The translations under genes were made by a program, and so were the position numbers. Shown here piece by piece: positions 42,358 to 51,757 of a stretch of DNA of 64,000 nucleotides. The stretch's first letter is position 1. Each line of letters begins with the position of its first letter. The notes beneath the pieces are model-generated. The model was not told the origin of the DNA. It did no database searches and saw only the letters and a program-made list of their open reading frames with translations. This DNA is from Herbiconiux sp. SALV-R1 (lineage in GTDB: Bacteria; Actinomycetota; Actinomycetes; Actinomycetales; Microbacteriaceae). The DNA lies in contig NZ_CP053344.1 in assembly GCF_013113715.1 (NCBI RefSeq), positions 2,914,001 to 2,978,000 of the forward strand, given 5' to 3'.

Positions 42358-43569
42358 GTGAACGACCTCACCCCCACCCCCGCCTCCGCGGCCTCCATGC
42401 CACTCCCCGAGGCCCTCGTCGACGCCGTGCTCGCCGGCTTCGCCCGGCATCACGGCGGTGCGCCCACCTCGCTGTGGTCGGCGCCGGGCCGCGTGAACCT
42501 CATCGGTGAGCACACCGACTACAACGACGGGTTCGTGCTGCCCTTCGCCATCGACCGGCACACGGTGATGGCGGCTCGGCTGCGTGACGACAGGCTCGTG
42601 CGCGTCGCGTCGGCGTTCACCGACGAGCTCGTCGAGATCTCCCTCGACGAGCTCTCTCCCGAGACGATCTCGGGCTGGTCGGCCTACCCGCTCGGCGCCA
42701 TCTGGGCGGCCGGCGCGTTCGGCGCCGACCTCGAGCAGGTGCCGGGCATCGAGCTGTACCTGGTCTCCGACATCCCGGTGGGTGCGGGGCTGTCGTCGTC
42801 GGCAGCGCTCGAGAGCGTCGTCGCCCTCGCCGTGAACGAGCTCTGGGAACTGGGCTTCGACCGCCAGACCCTGGCGAAGATCGGCCAGCGCTCGGAGAAC
42901 GTGGTGGTGGGCGCCCCGACCGGCATCATGGACCAGTCGGCCGTGCTGCTCGGCAAGCCCGACTCCGTCGTGCTGCTCGACTGCCGCTCGCTCGACTCGA
43001 GCGTCATCCCGCTCGGTCTCCACGACGAAGAGCTCACCATCGTCGTCACCGACACCCGGGTCGAGCACGAGCACGCCACCGGCGGCTACGCCGCCCGGCG
43101 TGCCTCGTGCGAGGCGGGGGCCGCCGCGCTCGGCGTGACGTCACTGCGCGACCTCCGAGTCGACGACCTCGCGCGGGCCGAAGCCCTGCTCGACGACGAG
43201 ACCTTCCGTCGCGTGCGCCACGTCATCACGGAGAACGAGCGCGTGCTCGAGACGGTCGCCACCCTCCGCGACCGCGGCGCGGGTGCGATCGGCCCCCTCC
43301 TCGACGCCTCCCACGTGTCGATGCGCGACGACTTCGAGATCTCCGTACCCGAGCTCGACCTCGCGGTCGAGGTCGCCCGTCAGCACGGGGCCATCGGCGC
43401 CCGCATGACCGGCGGCGGCTTCGGCGGCTCCGCCATCGCCCTCATCCCCCGCTCCCACGTCGCCACCCTCCGCGACGCCCACCTCACCGCCTTCGCCACC
43501 GCCGGCTACCGCACCCCCACCATCTTCGAAGTCACCCCCTCCCTCGGCGCCACCCGCCACCCCCTCTAA
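42358..43569 (+). CDS. galK: Galactokinase
   Basis: 403 aa GHMP kinase. GRVNLIGEHTDYNDGFVLPFAI is the galactokinase signature; VGAGLSSSAALESVVAL is the phosphate-binding GLSSSAA; TGGGFGGSAIALIP is GHMP motif 3. ATP-dependent phosphorylation of galactose feeds galT. GTG 42358 lies 1 bp after the galT stop, so the pair is an operon. Normal length. Confidence 0.96.
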   Translation: MNDLTPTPASAASMPLPEALVDAVLAGFARHHGGAPTSLWSAPGRVNLIGEHTDYNDGFVLPFAIDRHTVMAARLRDDRLVRVASAFTDELVEISLDELSPETISGWSAYPLGAIWAAGAFGADLEQVPGIELYLVSDIPVGAGLSSSAALESVVALAVNELWELGFDRQTLAKIGQRSENVVVGAPTGIMDQSAVLLGKPDSVVLLDCRSLDSSVIPLGLHDEELTIVVTDTRVEHEHATGGYAARRASCEAGAAALGVTSLRDLRVDDLARAEALLDDETFRRVRHVITENERVLETVATLRDRGAGAIGPLLDASHVSMRDDFEISVPELDLAVEVARQHGAIGARMTGGGFGGSAIALIPRSHVATLRDAHLTAFATAGYRTPTIFEVTPSLGATRHPL

Positions 43570-43586
43570 CCCCACCCCGACCCAGT

Positions 43587-43640
43587 TCTCACGGTAAAAG
43601 TCCGTGAAGACGTGGGTTATCCCGGACTTTGTACGGGAGA
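43587..43640. repeat. Imperfect palindrome after galK
   Basis: 43587-43604 and 43623-43640 pair over 18 bp with several mismatches in the arm centre; the shared AAAGTCCG matches that of the stronger palindrome at 43737. Possibly a diverged copy of the same element. Confidence 0.65.
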
Positions 43641-43736
43641 TCCTGCCGAGGTGGGCATCCGCCCACCTCCCCCTCCCTTGCGCCCCGTCCGGCCAACCTC
43701 ACCCCTGACGGGGGCCCTCCTCCCACCCCACTCGCG

Positions 43737-43794
43737 TTTCTTACGGACAAAGTCCGTCGGAAAGTCGGTTAGGACGGACTTTGTCCGTAAGAAA
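43737..43794. terminator. Perfect 22-bp palindrome between convergent genes
   Basis: 43737-43758 and 43773-43794 are exact inverted repeats (22 bp) with a 14-nt loop; each arm also contains the smaller palindrome ACGGACAAAGTCCGT. It lies between the convergent ends of galK and the ABC ATPase gene. A-rich and T-rich edges would make it a bidirectional terminator. Confidence 0.8.
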
Positions 43795-43858
43795 TTGGGG
43801 AGGAAGTCTCGCGGGGGTGCAGGTGCGGGGTGCGGGCGTGGGGGCGCGGACGCGCTGG

Positions 43859-45328
43859 TCAGTGGGGGGCTAGGAGGGTGGCGAGGGTGAGGGGGTCGAG
43901 GGGGGTGGAGGTGTCGAGGGTGCCGGTGATGCGGCCATCGGCCATGACGAGGATGCGGTCGCTCACGGCGTAGAGCTCGATCAGGTCGTCGGAGGTGAAG
44001 ACGACCGACTTGCCCGCGTCGCGGATGCGCTCGATGCCGCGGTGCAGCTCCGCGCGCTGCGCGGTGTCGAGCCCGTGGGAGGGGTCGTCGAGCAGCAGCA
44101 CCCGACGCTCCGAAGCGGGGAACTCGCGCAGCAGCCCGAGCAGCTGATCGGCCTGAGCGCCCCCGCGGTTCATCGAGCGCACGGCACCCATGAGCCTGCC
44201 GCCGAGCCCGTCACCCGGGTCGGTGTCGCTGTCGCGATCGACAAGCCCCATGCGCGCGAGTCGAGGAAGCGACGATGCCGACACCGGCATCGCGATCCCC
44301 CCGATGAACCGCACGCGATACCGCGGCGGGTTCGTCGCCACGAGGAAGAGCCCTGCCGCGATCGCCTTCTCGACACTCGAAGTGTCGACCTCGCGGCCGC
44401 CGACCTCGATCCGGCCCGCCCGGAAGGTTCCTTCCGAGTGACCGTACAGACTGAGCAGCAGCGGCGAAGCTCCGGAATCACGGAGCCCGGCGATGCCGAG
44501 CACTTCCCCCGCCCGCACCGAGAAACCCACGTCGTGAACAAGCTCGCGGCTCGGGTCGACGGGGTCCCCCACCGTCCACCCCGACACGGCGAGCAGCTCG
44601 CCATCCTCGACCGACCGCGCAGGAGGCGACGACGGAACCGACAGCTCCGGGCGCGCGACCATCTCCCGCAAGACCGTGTTGCGCATCCGCTCGACACCGC
44701 CGACACCCGGCCCCTCCCACTCCCCGCGCGAGTGCTCCCCCACCACCGCCCCGTCGCGCACCACGACGACCCGGTCGCCCATTGCCAGCGCCGCGCGCGG
44801 CCGCTCGCTGAACACCACCACCGCGACCCCCCGCCGCCGCACCTCGGCGAGCGCCGCCTGCATCCGCACCGCGTCGCCGGGCCCGAGATCGGCCGTCGGC
44901 TCGTCGAGCGCGACCAGCACCGCCTCGCGCGCGAGCGCCCGCGCGAGCTCCACCGCGATGCGGTCGAACTCTCCGATCGCCTCGGCCGGTTCGAGCGGCG
45001 AGACGGCCGACCCGAGCGCGGCGAGCAGCTCGGCGGCCTCGGCACGGGTCGCCCGCTCGTCGATCCCCCAGCGAAGCGGCCCCCAGCGGCGCCGGCGCTC
45101 GCGCCCCATGAAGACGTTCTGCGCGACGTCGGCTCCCGGCACGAGCCCGCGTCGCCGCCCGATCGACGCCCACACCGCAGCATCCCGAGGGCCGGAGACG
45201 ATGTGGTCGACGACGTGCTGCGCGACGCCGGCCAGGCCGGAGCGGTTCTCGCCGACCGCGACGAGCACCTCCCCGGGGAGGGCGACGAGTTCACCGACGG
45301 GCAGAGGAAGGTGGATGGCGCCGCTCAT
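43859..45328 (-). CDS. Degenerate sugar ABC transporter ATPase (probable pseudo-ATPase)
   Basis: 489 aa, two ATPase modules in tandem as in sugar importers, yet the first P-loop is GENRSGLAG where a GxxGxGK[ST] lysine and serine are expected, and the second is GLRDSGAS. The first Walker B (LVALDEPTADLG) survives; the second is LLLDDPSHGLD with Glu to Asp; the LSGGNQQK-type signature of module two is only MNRGGAQAD. It follows the intact permease and ATPase genes 100 bp later in the same orientation. It is a full-length frame, not truncated, so a non-hydrolytic role or slow decay of a duplicate are both possible. Confidence 0.85.
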   Translation of the reverse strand: MSGAIHLPLPVGELVALPGEVLVAVGENRSGLAGVAQHVVDHIVSGPRDAAVWASIGRRRGLVPGADVAQNVFMGRERRRRWGPLRWGIDERATRAEAAELLAALGSAVSPLEPAEAIGEFDRIAVELARALAREAVLVALDEPTADLGPGDAVRMQAALAEVRRRGVAVVVFSERPRAALAMGDRVVVVRDGAVVGEHSRGEWEGPGVGGVERMRNTVLREMVARPELSVPSSPPARSVEDGELLAVSGWTVGDPVDPSRELVHDVGFSVRAGEVLGIAGLRDSGASPLLLSLYGHSEGTFRAGRIEVGGREVDTSSVEKAIAAGLFLVATNPPRYRVRFIGGIAMPVSASSLPRLARMGLVDRDSDTDPGDGLGGRLMGAVRSMNRGGAQADQLLGLLREFPASERRVLLLDDPSHGLDTAQRAELHRGIERIRDAGKSVVFTSDDLIELYAVSDRILVMADGRITGTLDTSTPLDPLTLATLLAPH

Positions 45329-45428
45329 GATCCCCTCACGATGACAGTCGCCCCCGGCTCCCGCAAGCCGACCACGCGAAGCGTAGCGGCCGAACGGGCG
45401 CCGGGGGCGACCAGAGTGATGACGACGG

Positions 45429-46670
45429 TCAGCGTCCGCCGGAGCGTCGCTTGTTGTACACGTCGAAGGCGACGGCGAGGAGGAGTACGAGACCCTTCAC
45501 GGCCTGCTGCCACTCGATGCCGATACCCATGATCGACATACCGTTGTTCAGCACACCGATGATGAGACCACCGATGATGGCGCCGCCGATGGTGCCGACA
45601 CCACCCTGCACCGCAGCACCGCCGATGAACGCCGCCGAGATGGCCTCGAGCTCGAAGCCGTCACCGGCCTTCGGGCCGGCGAGGTTGAGGCGCGCGGTGA
45701 AGATGAGGCCGGCGAGCGCCGCCAGGAAGCCCATGTTCACGAACAGCCAGAAGGTGACGTTGCGGGTCTTGATGCCCGAGAGCTCCGCCGCGTGCAGGTT
45801 GCCGCCGATGGCGTAGACGTGACGGCCGAAGGTCGACCGGTTCATGATGATGCCGTAGACGAGCACCAGCACGGCCAGCACGATGAGCGTCACCGGGATG
45901 CCCTTGTAGGTGGCGAGCGCGAACGCGAACAGGCCGATGGCCACGGCGACCAGCACGAGCTTCGCGATGAACCAGGCGAAGGGCTCGACCTCCTGGCCGT
46001 AGCTCTGGCGCCCGCGGCGGGTGCGGAACTGCTGCACGACGAGCGCGATGACGGCGATCGCAGCGATGCCGAGCGTCAGCGGGTCGAGCTCGAACTCACC
46101 GAAGACGTTGGTGAGGAAGCCGTTACCGAGCGCACGGTACTCGGCCGGGAACGAGCCGATGTTGGCGTTGCCGAGCACCACGAGGGCGAGACCTCGGAAG
46201 ATGAGCATGCCCGCCAAGGTCACGATGAACGCGGGTATGCCGACGAACGCGATCCAGAAGCCCTGCCAGACACCCACCAGGGCGCCGACGAGCAGCGACA
46301 GGATGATCGACAGCCACCAGGGAAGCCCCCATTGCACCGCGAACACACCCGACACGGCACCGACGAACGCGGCGACCGATCCGACCGAGAGGTCGATGTG
46401 GCCGGCGATGATGACCATCACCATGCCGATCGCGAGAACGAGGATGTACCCGTTCTGCACGATCAGGTTCGAGATGTTCTGCGGTCGCAGCAGGATGCCG
46501 TTGGTGAGGATGCTGAACAGCACCACCACCAGGATCAGCGCGATGAAGATGCCGTTCTTGCCCAGGTCGCCGAGGATGTGGCTGAGCCGGTCGGTGAACT
46601 TGTTCTCCACGGGATTGACCTGCGCACCCGCGGCCGTCGTGTCAGACGGCTTGGTCTCCATATCGGACAT
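45429..46670 (-). CDS. mmsB: Sugar ABC transporter permease (multiple monosaccharide type)
   Basis: 413 aa. Multi-helix permease with the branched family signature (MVMVIIAGHIDLSVGSVAAFVGAVSG; later IKTRNVTFWLFVNMGFLAALAGL and AFIGGAAVQGGVGTIGGAIIGGLIIGVLNNGMS). It pairs with one ATPase and one periplasmic-type binding protein to import arabinose, xylose, galactose or glucose. A long soluble N-terminus (about 1-40). Lies 33 bp after the ATPase stop. Transcribed in the araD-binding protein-ATPase-permease order. Confidence 0.94.
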   Translation of the reverse strand: MSDMETKPSDTTAAGAQVNPVENKFTDRLSHILGDLGKNGIFIALILVVVLFSILTNGILLRPQNISNLIVQNGYILVLAIGMVMVIIAGHIDLSVGSVAAFVGAVSGVFAVQWGLPWWLSIILSLLVGALVGVWQGFWIAFVGIPAFIVTLAGMLIFRGLALVVLGNANIGSFPAEYRALGNGFLTNVFGEFELDPLTLGIAAIAVIALVVQQFRTRRGRQSYGQEVEPFAWFIAKLVLVAVAIGLFAFALATYKGIPVTLIVLAVLVLVYGIIMNRSTFGRHVYAIGGNLHAAELSGIKTRNVTFWLFVNMGFLAALAGLIFTARLNLAGPKAGDGFELEAISAAFIGGAAVQGGVGTIGGAIIGGLIIGVLNNGMSIMGIGIEWQQAVKGLVLLLAVAFDVYNKRRSGGR

Positions 46671-46703
46671 GGTCTTCTTCTCTCCTCTCCGTCAGCGCGG
46701 GCG

Positions 46704-48242
46704 CTAGCGGGGCTTTTCCATGGTCATGAGCTTGAGCAGCGACTCGGGGTCGGCTTCCGCGATGGGGAGCTCGCCGGTGATGCGGCCCTCCGAGAGGGCG
46801 TAGATGCGGTCGCAGATGCCGAGCAGCTCGGGAAGCTCCGAGGAGATCACGATGATGCCCTTGCCCTGCGCCGCGAGCTTGTTGATGATGCTGTAGATCT
46901 CGTACTTCGCCCCCACGTCGATGCCGCGGGTGGGCTCGTCGAGGATGAGCACGTCGGGGTCGGAGTAGATCCACTTCGACAGCACGACCTTCTGCTGGTT
47001 GCCGCCGGAGAGCTTCCCGGTCTTCGCCAGCACCGACGGAGCCTTGATGTTCATGCTCTTGCGGTACTCGTTGGCGACCTGGAACTCCTTGCCGTCGTCG
47101 ACGATGCCGAAGCGCTCCAGCTTGTCGAGCGCGGCCATCGAGATGTTGCGCTTGATGTCGTCGATGAGGTTGAGGCCGAAGGTCTTGCGGTCTTCGGTGG
47201 CGTAGGCGAGCCCGTTGTCGATCGCCTCGGCCACCGTGCGGGTCTTCACCTCCTTGCCCTTCACGAACACCCGGCCCGAGATGCGCGAGCCGTAGCTGCG
47301 GCCGAAGACGCTCATCGCGAACTCGGTGCGACCGGCGCCCATCAGCCCGGCGATGCCGACGATCTCGCCCGCGCGCACGTTCAGGTCGACGGAGTCGACC
47401 ATGACCCGGGTGGGGTCTTGCGGGTGATGCGCCGTCCACTCCTCGACGCGGAAGATCTCCTCGCCGATGTGCGGGGTGTGATCGGGGTACCGGTGCTCGA
47501 GGTCGCGGCCCACCATGTCCTTGATGATGCGCTCCTCGGTCACCTCCGTCTTCGCCATTGTCTCGATGGTCTTGCCGTCGCGGATGACGGTGACCGAGTC
47601 GGCGACCTTCTTGATCTCGTTCAGCTTGTGGCTGATGATGATCGACGTGATGCCCTGCTCCTTGAGGTGCAGGATCAGGTTGAGCAGGTGGTCGCTGTCC
47701 TCGTCGTTGAGGGCCGCGGTCGGCTCGTCGAGGATGAGCAGCTTCACGCGCTTGGAGAGCGCCTTGGCGATCTCCACCAGCTGCTGCTTGCCCACGCCGA
47801 TGTCGCGCACCTTGGTGGTGGGGTTCTCACGCAGGCCCACGCGCGCCAGGAGCGACGCGGCCTCGTGGTTGGTCTTGTTCCAGTCGATCAGACCGAGCGG
47901 CCCCTTGAGCTCGTTGTTCAAGAAGATGTTCTCGGCGATCGAGAGGTAGGGGCTGAGCGCGAGCTCCTGGTGGATGATCACGATGCCCTTGGCCTCGGAA
48001 TCCCGGATGTCGCGGAACGACTGCACCTCGTCTTCGAAGACGATGTCGCCGTCGTAGGTGCCGTGCGGGTACACGCCCGAGAGCACCTTCATGAGTGTCG
48101 ACTTGCCGGCGCCGTTTTCGCCGCAGATGGCGTGGACTTCACCGCGACGGACGTGGATCGTCACGTCCTGCAGCGCCTTCACGCCCGGGAAGGTCTTGGT
48201 GATGCCGCGCATCTCCAGAATGTTGGTGCGATCATCCGTCAT
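46704..48242 (-). CDS. mmsA: Multiple monosaccharide ABC transporter ATPase
   Basis: 512 aa with two modules. Module 1 has Walker [17 protein letters not shown]-loop IIHQELAL, signature-like [15 protein letters not shown] and Walker [12 protein letters not shown]; module 2 has the usual degenerate P-loop GLMGAGRTE, signature [14 protein letters not shown] and [11 protein letters not shown]. This is the normal family state (one good P-loop). The ATG at 48242 follows AAAGGAC. Lies after a 13-bp hairpin 40 bp downstream of the binding-protein gene. Confidence 0.96.
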   Translation of the reverse strand: MTDDRTNILEMRGITKTFPGVKALQDVTIHVRRGEVHAICGENGAGKSTLMKVLSGVYPHGTYDGDIVFEDEVQSFRDIRDSEAKGIVIIHQELALSPYLSIAENIFLNNELKGPLGLIDWNKTNHEAASLLARVGLRENPTTKVRDIGVGKQQLVEIAKALSKRVKLLILDEPTAALNDEDSDHLLNLILHLKEQGITSIIISHKLNEIKKVADSVTVIRDGKTIETMAKTEVTEERIIKDMVGRDLEHRYPDHTPHIGEEIFRVEEWTAHHPQDPTRVMVDSVDLNVRAGEIVGIAGLMGAGRTEFAMSVFGRSYGSRISGRVFVKGKEVKTRTVAEAIDNGLAYATEDRKTFGLNLIDDIKRNISMAALDKLERFGIVDDGKEFQVANEYRKSMNIKAPSVLAKTGKLSGGNQQKVVLSKWIYSDPDVLILDEPTRGIDVGAKYEIYSIINKLAAQGKGIIVISSELPELLGICDRIYALSEGRITGELPIAEADPESLLKLMTMEKPR

Positions 48243-48284
48243 CGAACTGTTGTCCTTTTCTCGCCTCGTCCAGTGACCGGCCGG

Positions 48285-48317
48285 GGCCCCGGCCGCGCTG
48301 TCCACGCGGCCGGGGCC
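48285..48317 (-). terminator. Intercistronic hairpin between binding protein and ATPase genes
   Basis: GGCCCCGGCCGCG (48285-48297) and CGCGGCCGGGGCC (48305-48317) pair perfectly over 13 bp with a 7-nt loop. In such operons a hairpin here is usual and lets the binding protein be made in excess over the membrane parts. Confidence 0.75.
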
Positions 48318-48337
48318 TCGGTCGGAGCAGGGCTCGA

Positions 48338-49471
48338 TCAGCCCTTGATCTCGTCTTCGGTCCAGTAGCCCGACTTCACCAGGACGTCTTCGATGTTGTC
48401 CTTGACGACGATCTGCGACTCGAGCAGGTAGCTCGGAACGACCTTCACGCCGTTGTCGTAGTCGGTGGTGTTGTTCGTCTCGGGCTCGTTGCCCTCGAGC
48501 AGCGCCGACGCCATCTCGACCGCGACCTTGGCGAGGTTACGGGTGTCCTTGAAGATGGTGGCGTACTGCTCGCCGGCCTCGATCGCCTTCACCGAGTCGA
48601 GCTCGGCGTCCTGACCCGAGATGACGGGCCATTCGGCGCCCACGCTGTAGCCGGCGTCGGTGAGGGCGGAAATGATGCCTCGCGAGATGCCGTCGTAGGG
48701 CGACAGCACCGCGTTGACCTTCGACCCGTCGGAGTAGGTCGAGGTGAGGATGTTCTCCATGCGCTTCTGAGCGGTCTCGCCGTCCCAGCGGAGCGTCGCG
48801 GCCTGCTCGAAGTCCTCCTGGCCGCTCTTCACGACGAGGGTTCCCTTGTCGATGTAGGGCTGGAGGGTGTCGATCGCGCCGTCCCAGAAGAAGGTGGCGT
48901 TGTTGTCGTCGGGCGAACCGGCGAACAGCTCGATGTTGAAGGGGCCGGCGGGGGCACCGTCGATCGCCTTGCCGTCGAGGTCGACGAGGCCGAGGCCGTT
49001 CAGCACCGAGTTGGCCTGCTGCACGCCCACCTTGTAGTTGTCGAAGGAGGCGTAGTAGTCGACGTTCTCGGTGTCGCGGATGAGGCGGTCGTAGGCGATG
49101 ACGGGGATGTCGCTGTCGGCGGCCTCCTGCAGCACGCTGGTGAGCGTGGTGCCGTCGATCGAGGCGACGATCAGGGCCTTGGCGCCCTTGGTGATCATGT
49201 TCTCGATCTGCGAGACCTGGGTGGGGATGTCGTCTTCTGCGTACTGCAGGTCGACGGTGTAGCCGGCTGCCTCGAGCTGCTCCTTGACGGCGTTGCCGTC
49301 CTGGATCCAGCGCTCCGACGACTTGGTGGGCATCGCGACGCCGATGAGGCCGCCGTCTCCGCTGCCGCCGCCTGAGCTGTCGGTGCTGCCGGAGCCGCCC
49401 GAGGAGCAGGCTGCCAGGCTGACCATGAGGGCACCTGCGGCGACTCCCGCAAGCAGTTTCGTGATCTTCAC
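48338..49471 (-). CDS. chvE: Sugar-binding lipoprotein of the ABC importer
   Basis: 377 aa from GTG 49471 (AAAGGAA upstream). Signal peptide with VSLAAC lipobox (Cys about 22), then a Ser/Gly-rich spacer and a type-1 periplasmic binding fold: [78 protein letters not shown], then the ribose/galactose-binding C-lobe. Resembles the multiple sugar-binding ChvE group. Its GTG overlaps the araD stop (GTGA). Confidence 0.94.
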   Translation of the reverse strand: MKITKLLAGVAAGALMVSLAACSSGGSGSTDSSGGGSGDGGLIGVAMPTKSSERWIQDGNAVKEQLEAAGYTVDLQYAEDDIPTQVSQIENMITKGAKALIVASIDGTTLTSVLQEAADSDIPVIAYDRLIRDTENVDYYASFDNYKVGVQQANSVLNGLGLVDLDGKAIDGAPAGPFNIELFAGSPDDNNATFFWDGAIDTLQPYIDKGTLVVKSGQEDFEQAATLRWDGETAQKRMENILTSTYSDGSKVNAVLSPYDGISRGIISALTDAGYSVGAEWPVISGQDAELDSVKAIEAGEQYATIFKDTRNLAKVAVEMASALLEGNEPETNNTTDYDNGVKVVPSYLLESQIVVKDNIEDVLVKSGYWTEDEIKG

Positions 49472-50163
49472 TGTGATTCCTTTCGTGTGGTGTGTGACTT
49501 CTTCGTCGGTATCTCGGTAGGGGATGGATGAGCGTGTGGGGCACCGGCGAGCTGCCGGGCCAGGTAGGCGACGCGGGCCGCGTCTTCGACGAGCACCGCC
49601 GACTTCACGGCGGCCCTCGCGTCGGGGCCGAGAGTGAACGGGCCGTGCCCGCCCATCAGCACGGCCGGCGAGCGGTGCTTCGCGAGCGTCGCGGCGATGC
49701 CGCGGCCGATCGAGCCGTCTCCGGTGGCCGCAGCGGGCCCGAGCGGGATCTCGGGGCCGAACTCCTCGACGGCGGTCGTTCCGATGCACGGGATGCCCTC
49801 GCCGAGCGACGACCAGGCGACCGCGAAGGGCGAGTGCGTGTGGGCGATGCCGCCGACCTCCGGGAGGGTGCGGTAGACGTAGGCGTGGGTGGCGGTGTCG
49901 ACCGACGGCGAGCGGGTGGCACCGGGGGTGTCGGGGATGACGTTGCCGTCGAGGTCGCAGAGGATCATGTTCTCGGGGGCGAGCTCGTCGTAGGAGACGC
50001 CGGAGGGCTTGATGACGAACAGGTCGGCCCCGGCCACGCGGCCCGAGATGTTGCCGCCCGTCCAGACCACGAGGTCGTAGCGCGGGAGCTCCGAGTGGAG
50101 CTTCGCGATCTCGGCGCGCAGCCTCGCGATGCCCACCTCGATCTCCGGACCGAAGCCGCTCAC
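49468..50163 (-). CDS. araD: L-ribulose-5-phosphate 4-epimerase
   Basis: 231 aa class II aldolase fold. [12 protein letters not shown] and [13 protein letters not shown] bind substrate; [10 protein letters not shown] gives the metal-binding His pair, and [11 protein letters not shown] another metal-site His. Interconverts L-ribulose-5-phosphate and D-xylulose-5-phosphate. GTG 50163 overlaps a 21-codon ORF (GTGA) and its own stop overlaps the binding-protein gene, so three ORFs form a translational chain. araA and araB are absent from the window, although a xylulokinase follows at 54187. Confidence 0.9.
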   Translation of the reverse strand: MSGFGPEIEVGIARLRAEIAKLHSELPRYDLVVWTGGNISGRVAGADLFVIKPSGVSYDELAPENMILCDLDGNVIPDTPGATRSPSVDTATHAYVYRTLPEVGGIAHTHSPFAVAWSSLGEGIPCIGTTAVEEFGPEIPLGPAAATGDGSIGRGIAATLAKHRSPAVLMGGHGPFTLGPDARAAVKSAVLVEDAARVAYLARQLAGAPHAHPSPTEIPTKKSHTTRKESQ

Positions 50164-50225
50164 GCGAGACCACCCGCGGAGATGCCCGCCGCCCACTGGG
50201 GGAGGGACTGGTCGGCGTACTGCAT
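50160..50225 (-). CDS. 21-residue ORF leading the sugar operon
   Basis: ATG 50225 with AAGGAG about 10 nt upstream encodes [21 protein letters not shown] and stops at 50160, overlapping the araD start as GTGA. Because its ribosome binding site is much better than any before araD, it may be what loads ribosomes for araD. It may be a leader peptide or the remnant of a deleted gene. Confidence 0.55.
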   Translation of the reverse strand: MQYADQSLPQWAAGISAGGLA

Positions 50226-50248
50226 GGTCCGGGGACTCCTTCGTCTTG

Positions 50249-50286
50249 TGTGACCGTTCACATCGGTCGTGATGTGAACGGTCACA
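50249..50286. promoter_or_regulatory. Two inverted LacI operators before the sugar operon
   Basis: TGTGACCGTTCACA (50249-50262) and its exact reverse complement TGTGAACGGTCACA (50273-50286), each itself a near-palindrome with a central CG, the hallmark of LacI-family sites; centres are 24 bp apart. They lie between the lacI 3' end and the araD leader. Similar sites occur before lacI itself. Confidence 0.85.
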
Positions 50287-50379
50287 TCTGGAACATAGTA
50301 AGACCCTCGGGGTTCGCTCTGTCAAGTCGGCCAAGGTCTCGTTTCGATAAACGCGACGATGCCGGCCGGCGGAGGGGTC

Positions 50380-50405
50380 GGTGCCGCCCGGCGAAGGGCG
50401 GCACC
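50380..50405 (-). terminator. Hairpin after lacI
   Basis: GGTGCCGCCC (50380-50389) and GGGCGGCACC (50396-50405) pair perfectly over 10 bp with a 6-nt loop, 25 bp beyond the lacI stop. No T-run. It separates lacI from the operon promoter. Confidence 0.65.
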
Positions 50406-50429
50406 GCCGGCCGGCGAACCGCGGCGACG

Positions 50430-51593
50430 TCAGCCGGCGAAAGGCGGCGCTGTCGACCGGCGAACGACGAGCGCGGGCTGCATCGCGCCGGGCTCCTCCT
50501 CGACGCTCGCCTCGACGGTCTCGCGCTCCGGATGCAGCACCCGTCTCCAGAGTCCACGCGGCTGCGGGCGCTGCTCCTGCGGCGGTTCGGGGGCGGGGGC
50601 GGGCTCCTCCTCGACCTCGGCCTCGACGGCGTCACCGCCCGCCTCGGCGCTCTCGACCAGCGCGGCGATGGCGCGCCTGCCGAGCTCGGCGAAGTCCTGC
50701 CGCACGGTGGTGAGCGGCGGCCAGAAGTGGGCGGCCTCCGGAATGTCGTCGAAGCCCACGACGCTGATGTCGCGGGGCACGTCAAGCCCCGCGTCGCGGA
50801 TGGCGTGCACGAGGCCGAGCGCCATCTGGTCGTTCGACGAGAAGATCGCGGTGAAGTCGCGCACGCGCAAGAGCTCGCGCCCGGCGTAGTACCCGAACTC
50901 GGCAGTCCAGTCGCCGAGGATGGGGGCCGTGGTCGGCACGTCGTTGTCGCTCATCTCGCGGAGGAACCCCTTCATCCGGGCCTCCGCCTCGATCCAGTCC
51001 TGCGGCCCGGCGAGGTGGTAGATACCGCGGTGGCCGAGCTCGATGAGGTGGCGCGTCGCCGCGCGGGCGCCGGCGATCTGGTCGACGGCGAGCGAATGGT
51101 CGTTCAGCCGCCCGGTGGCCTGGAGGGTGATGTAGGGCAGGTCGAGGCGCATCTCGGCGAGGGTGTCGAACACCCGCACCTGCGGCGCGATGACGATCAT
51201 GCCCTCCACCGACTGGTTGATGAGGTGGGTGATGGCGCGGGCTATAGACGCGCTCGAGTTGCCGTCGGCGTTGGCCGTGATGACGAGATAGCCCGCCAGC
51301 TGGGCGGCCTCCTCGATGGCCAGGATGCTCGACGCCGGACCGTAGTCGGCCCGCGAGGAGGTGAGCACGCCGATGGTGCGCGAGCGGCTCGTGACCAAGG
51401 CACGGGCCGCGCGGTTGGGCCGGTACTGCAGCTGATCCATGACCTCGAGCACGCGCGCCTTGGTCTCGTCGCGGATGCTCGGGTGGTTGTTGAGCACCCG
51501 CGAGACGGTCTGGTGCGAGACGCCGGCGAGCTTCGCGACGTCACGGATGCTCGGCGCGCGTGAGCGACGCTGCTCCGGTGCTGCTTCGCTCAT
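50430..51593 (-). CDS. LacI-family regulator of the sugar operon
   Basis: 387 aa. Helix-turn-helix SIRDVAKLAGVSHQTVSRVLN (about 15-36) followed by the hinge helix RPNRAARAL, then a sugar-binding domain (IGVLTSSRADYGPAS; ITHLINQSVEGMIVIAP; FDDIPEAAHFWPPLTTVRQDF). The C-terminus has an unusual about 50-residue Glu/Pro-rich insertion with a duplicated VEAEVEEEP/VEASVEEEP before the ordinary ending (LVVRRSTAPP). ATG 51593 is chosen; GTG 51608 is an alternative. Sites like its operators flank both its own promoter and the araD promoter. Confidence 0.92.
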   Translation of the reverse strand: MSEAAPEQRRSRAPSIRDVAKLAGVSHQTVSRVLNNHPSIRDETKARVLEVMDQLQYRPNRAARALVTSRSRTIGVLTSSRADYGPASSILAIEEAAQLAGYLVITANADGNSSASIARAITHLINQSVEGMIVIAPQVRVFDTLAEMRLDLPYITLQATGRLNDHSLAVDQIAGARAATRHLIELGHRGIYHLAGPQDWIEAEARMKGFLREMSDNDVPTTAPILGDWTAEFGYYAGRELLRVRDFTAIFSSNDQMALGLVHAIRDAGLDVPRDISVVGFDDIPEAAHFWPPLTTVRQDFAELGRRAIAALVESAEAGGDAVEAEVEEEPAPAPEPPQEQRPQPRGLWRRVLHPERETVEASVEEEPGAMQPALVVRRSTAPPFAG

Positions 51594-51611
51594 CGCATAC
51601 CCGCCCACTCA

Positions 51612-51680
51612 TGTGCACGTTCACACGGCGTGGACGCAGTTACATTATGCCGTCTCCGCCCGCCCGATGTGACTGTCACA
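51612..51680. promoter_or_regulatory. lacI promoter with two LacI-type operators
   Basis: TGTGCACGTTCACA (51612-51625) and TGTGACTGTCACA (51668-51680) flank a CATAAT-like -10 element (51643-51648 on the minus strand). One operator is downstream of the likely start of transcription, the other near the -35, suggesting autorepression. Confidence 0.7.
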
Positions 51681-51757
51681 CTGCTGTGAACACGCCGAGT
51701 GGGAGAGGTCGGAGCGGGTGCGCTGGCCGAGGCGGAGCGCACCCGCCCACTGGGGGG

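Noticed and set aside
50160-50225. A truncated araA or araB start
   Set aside because: The 21 residues do not resemble the N-termini I know for these enzymes; kept only as one explanation.
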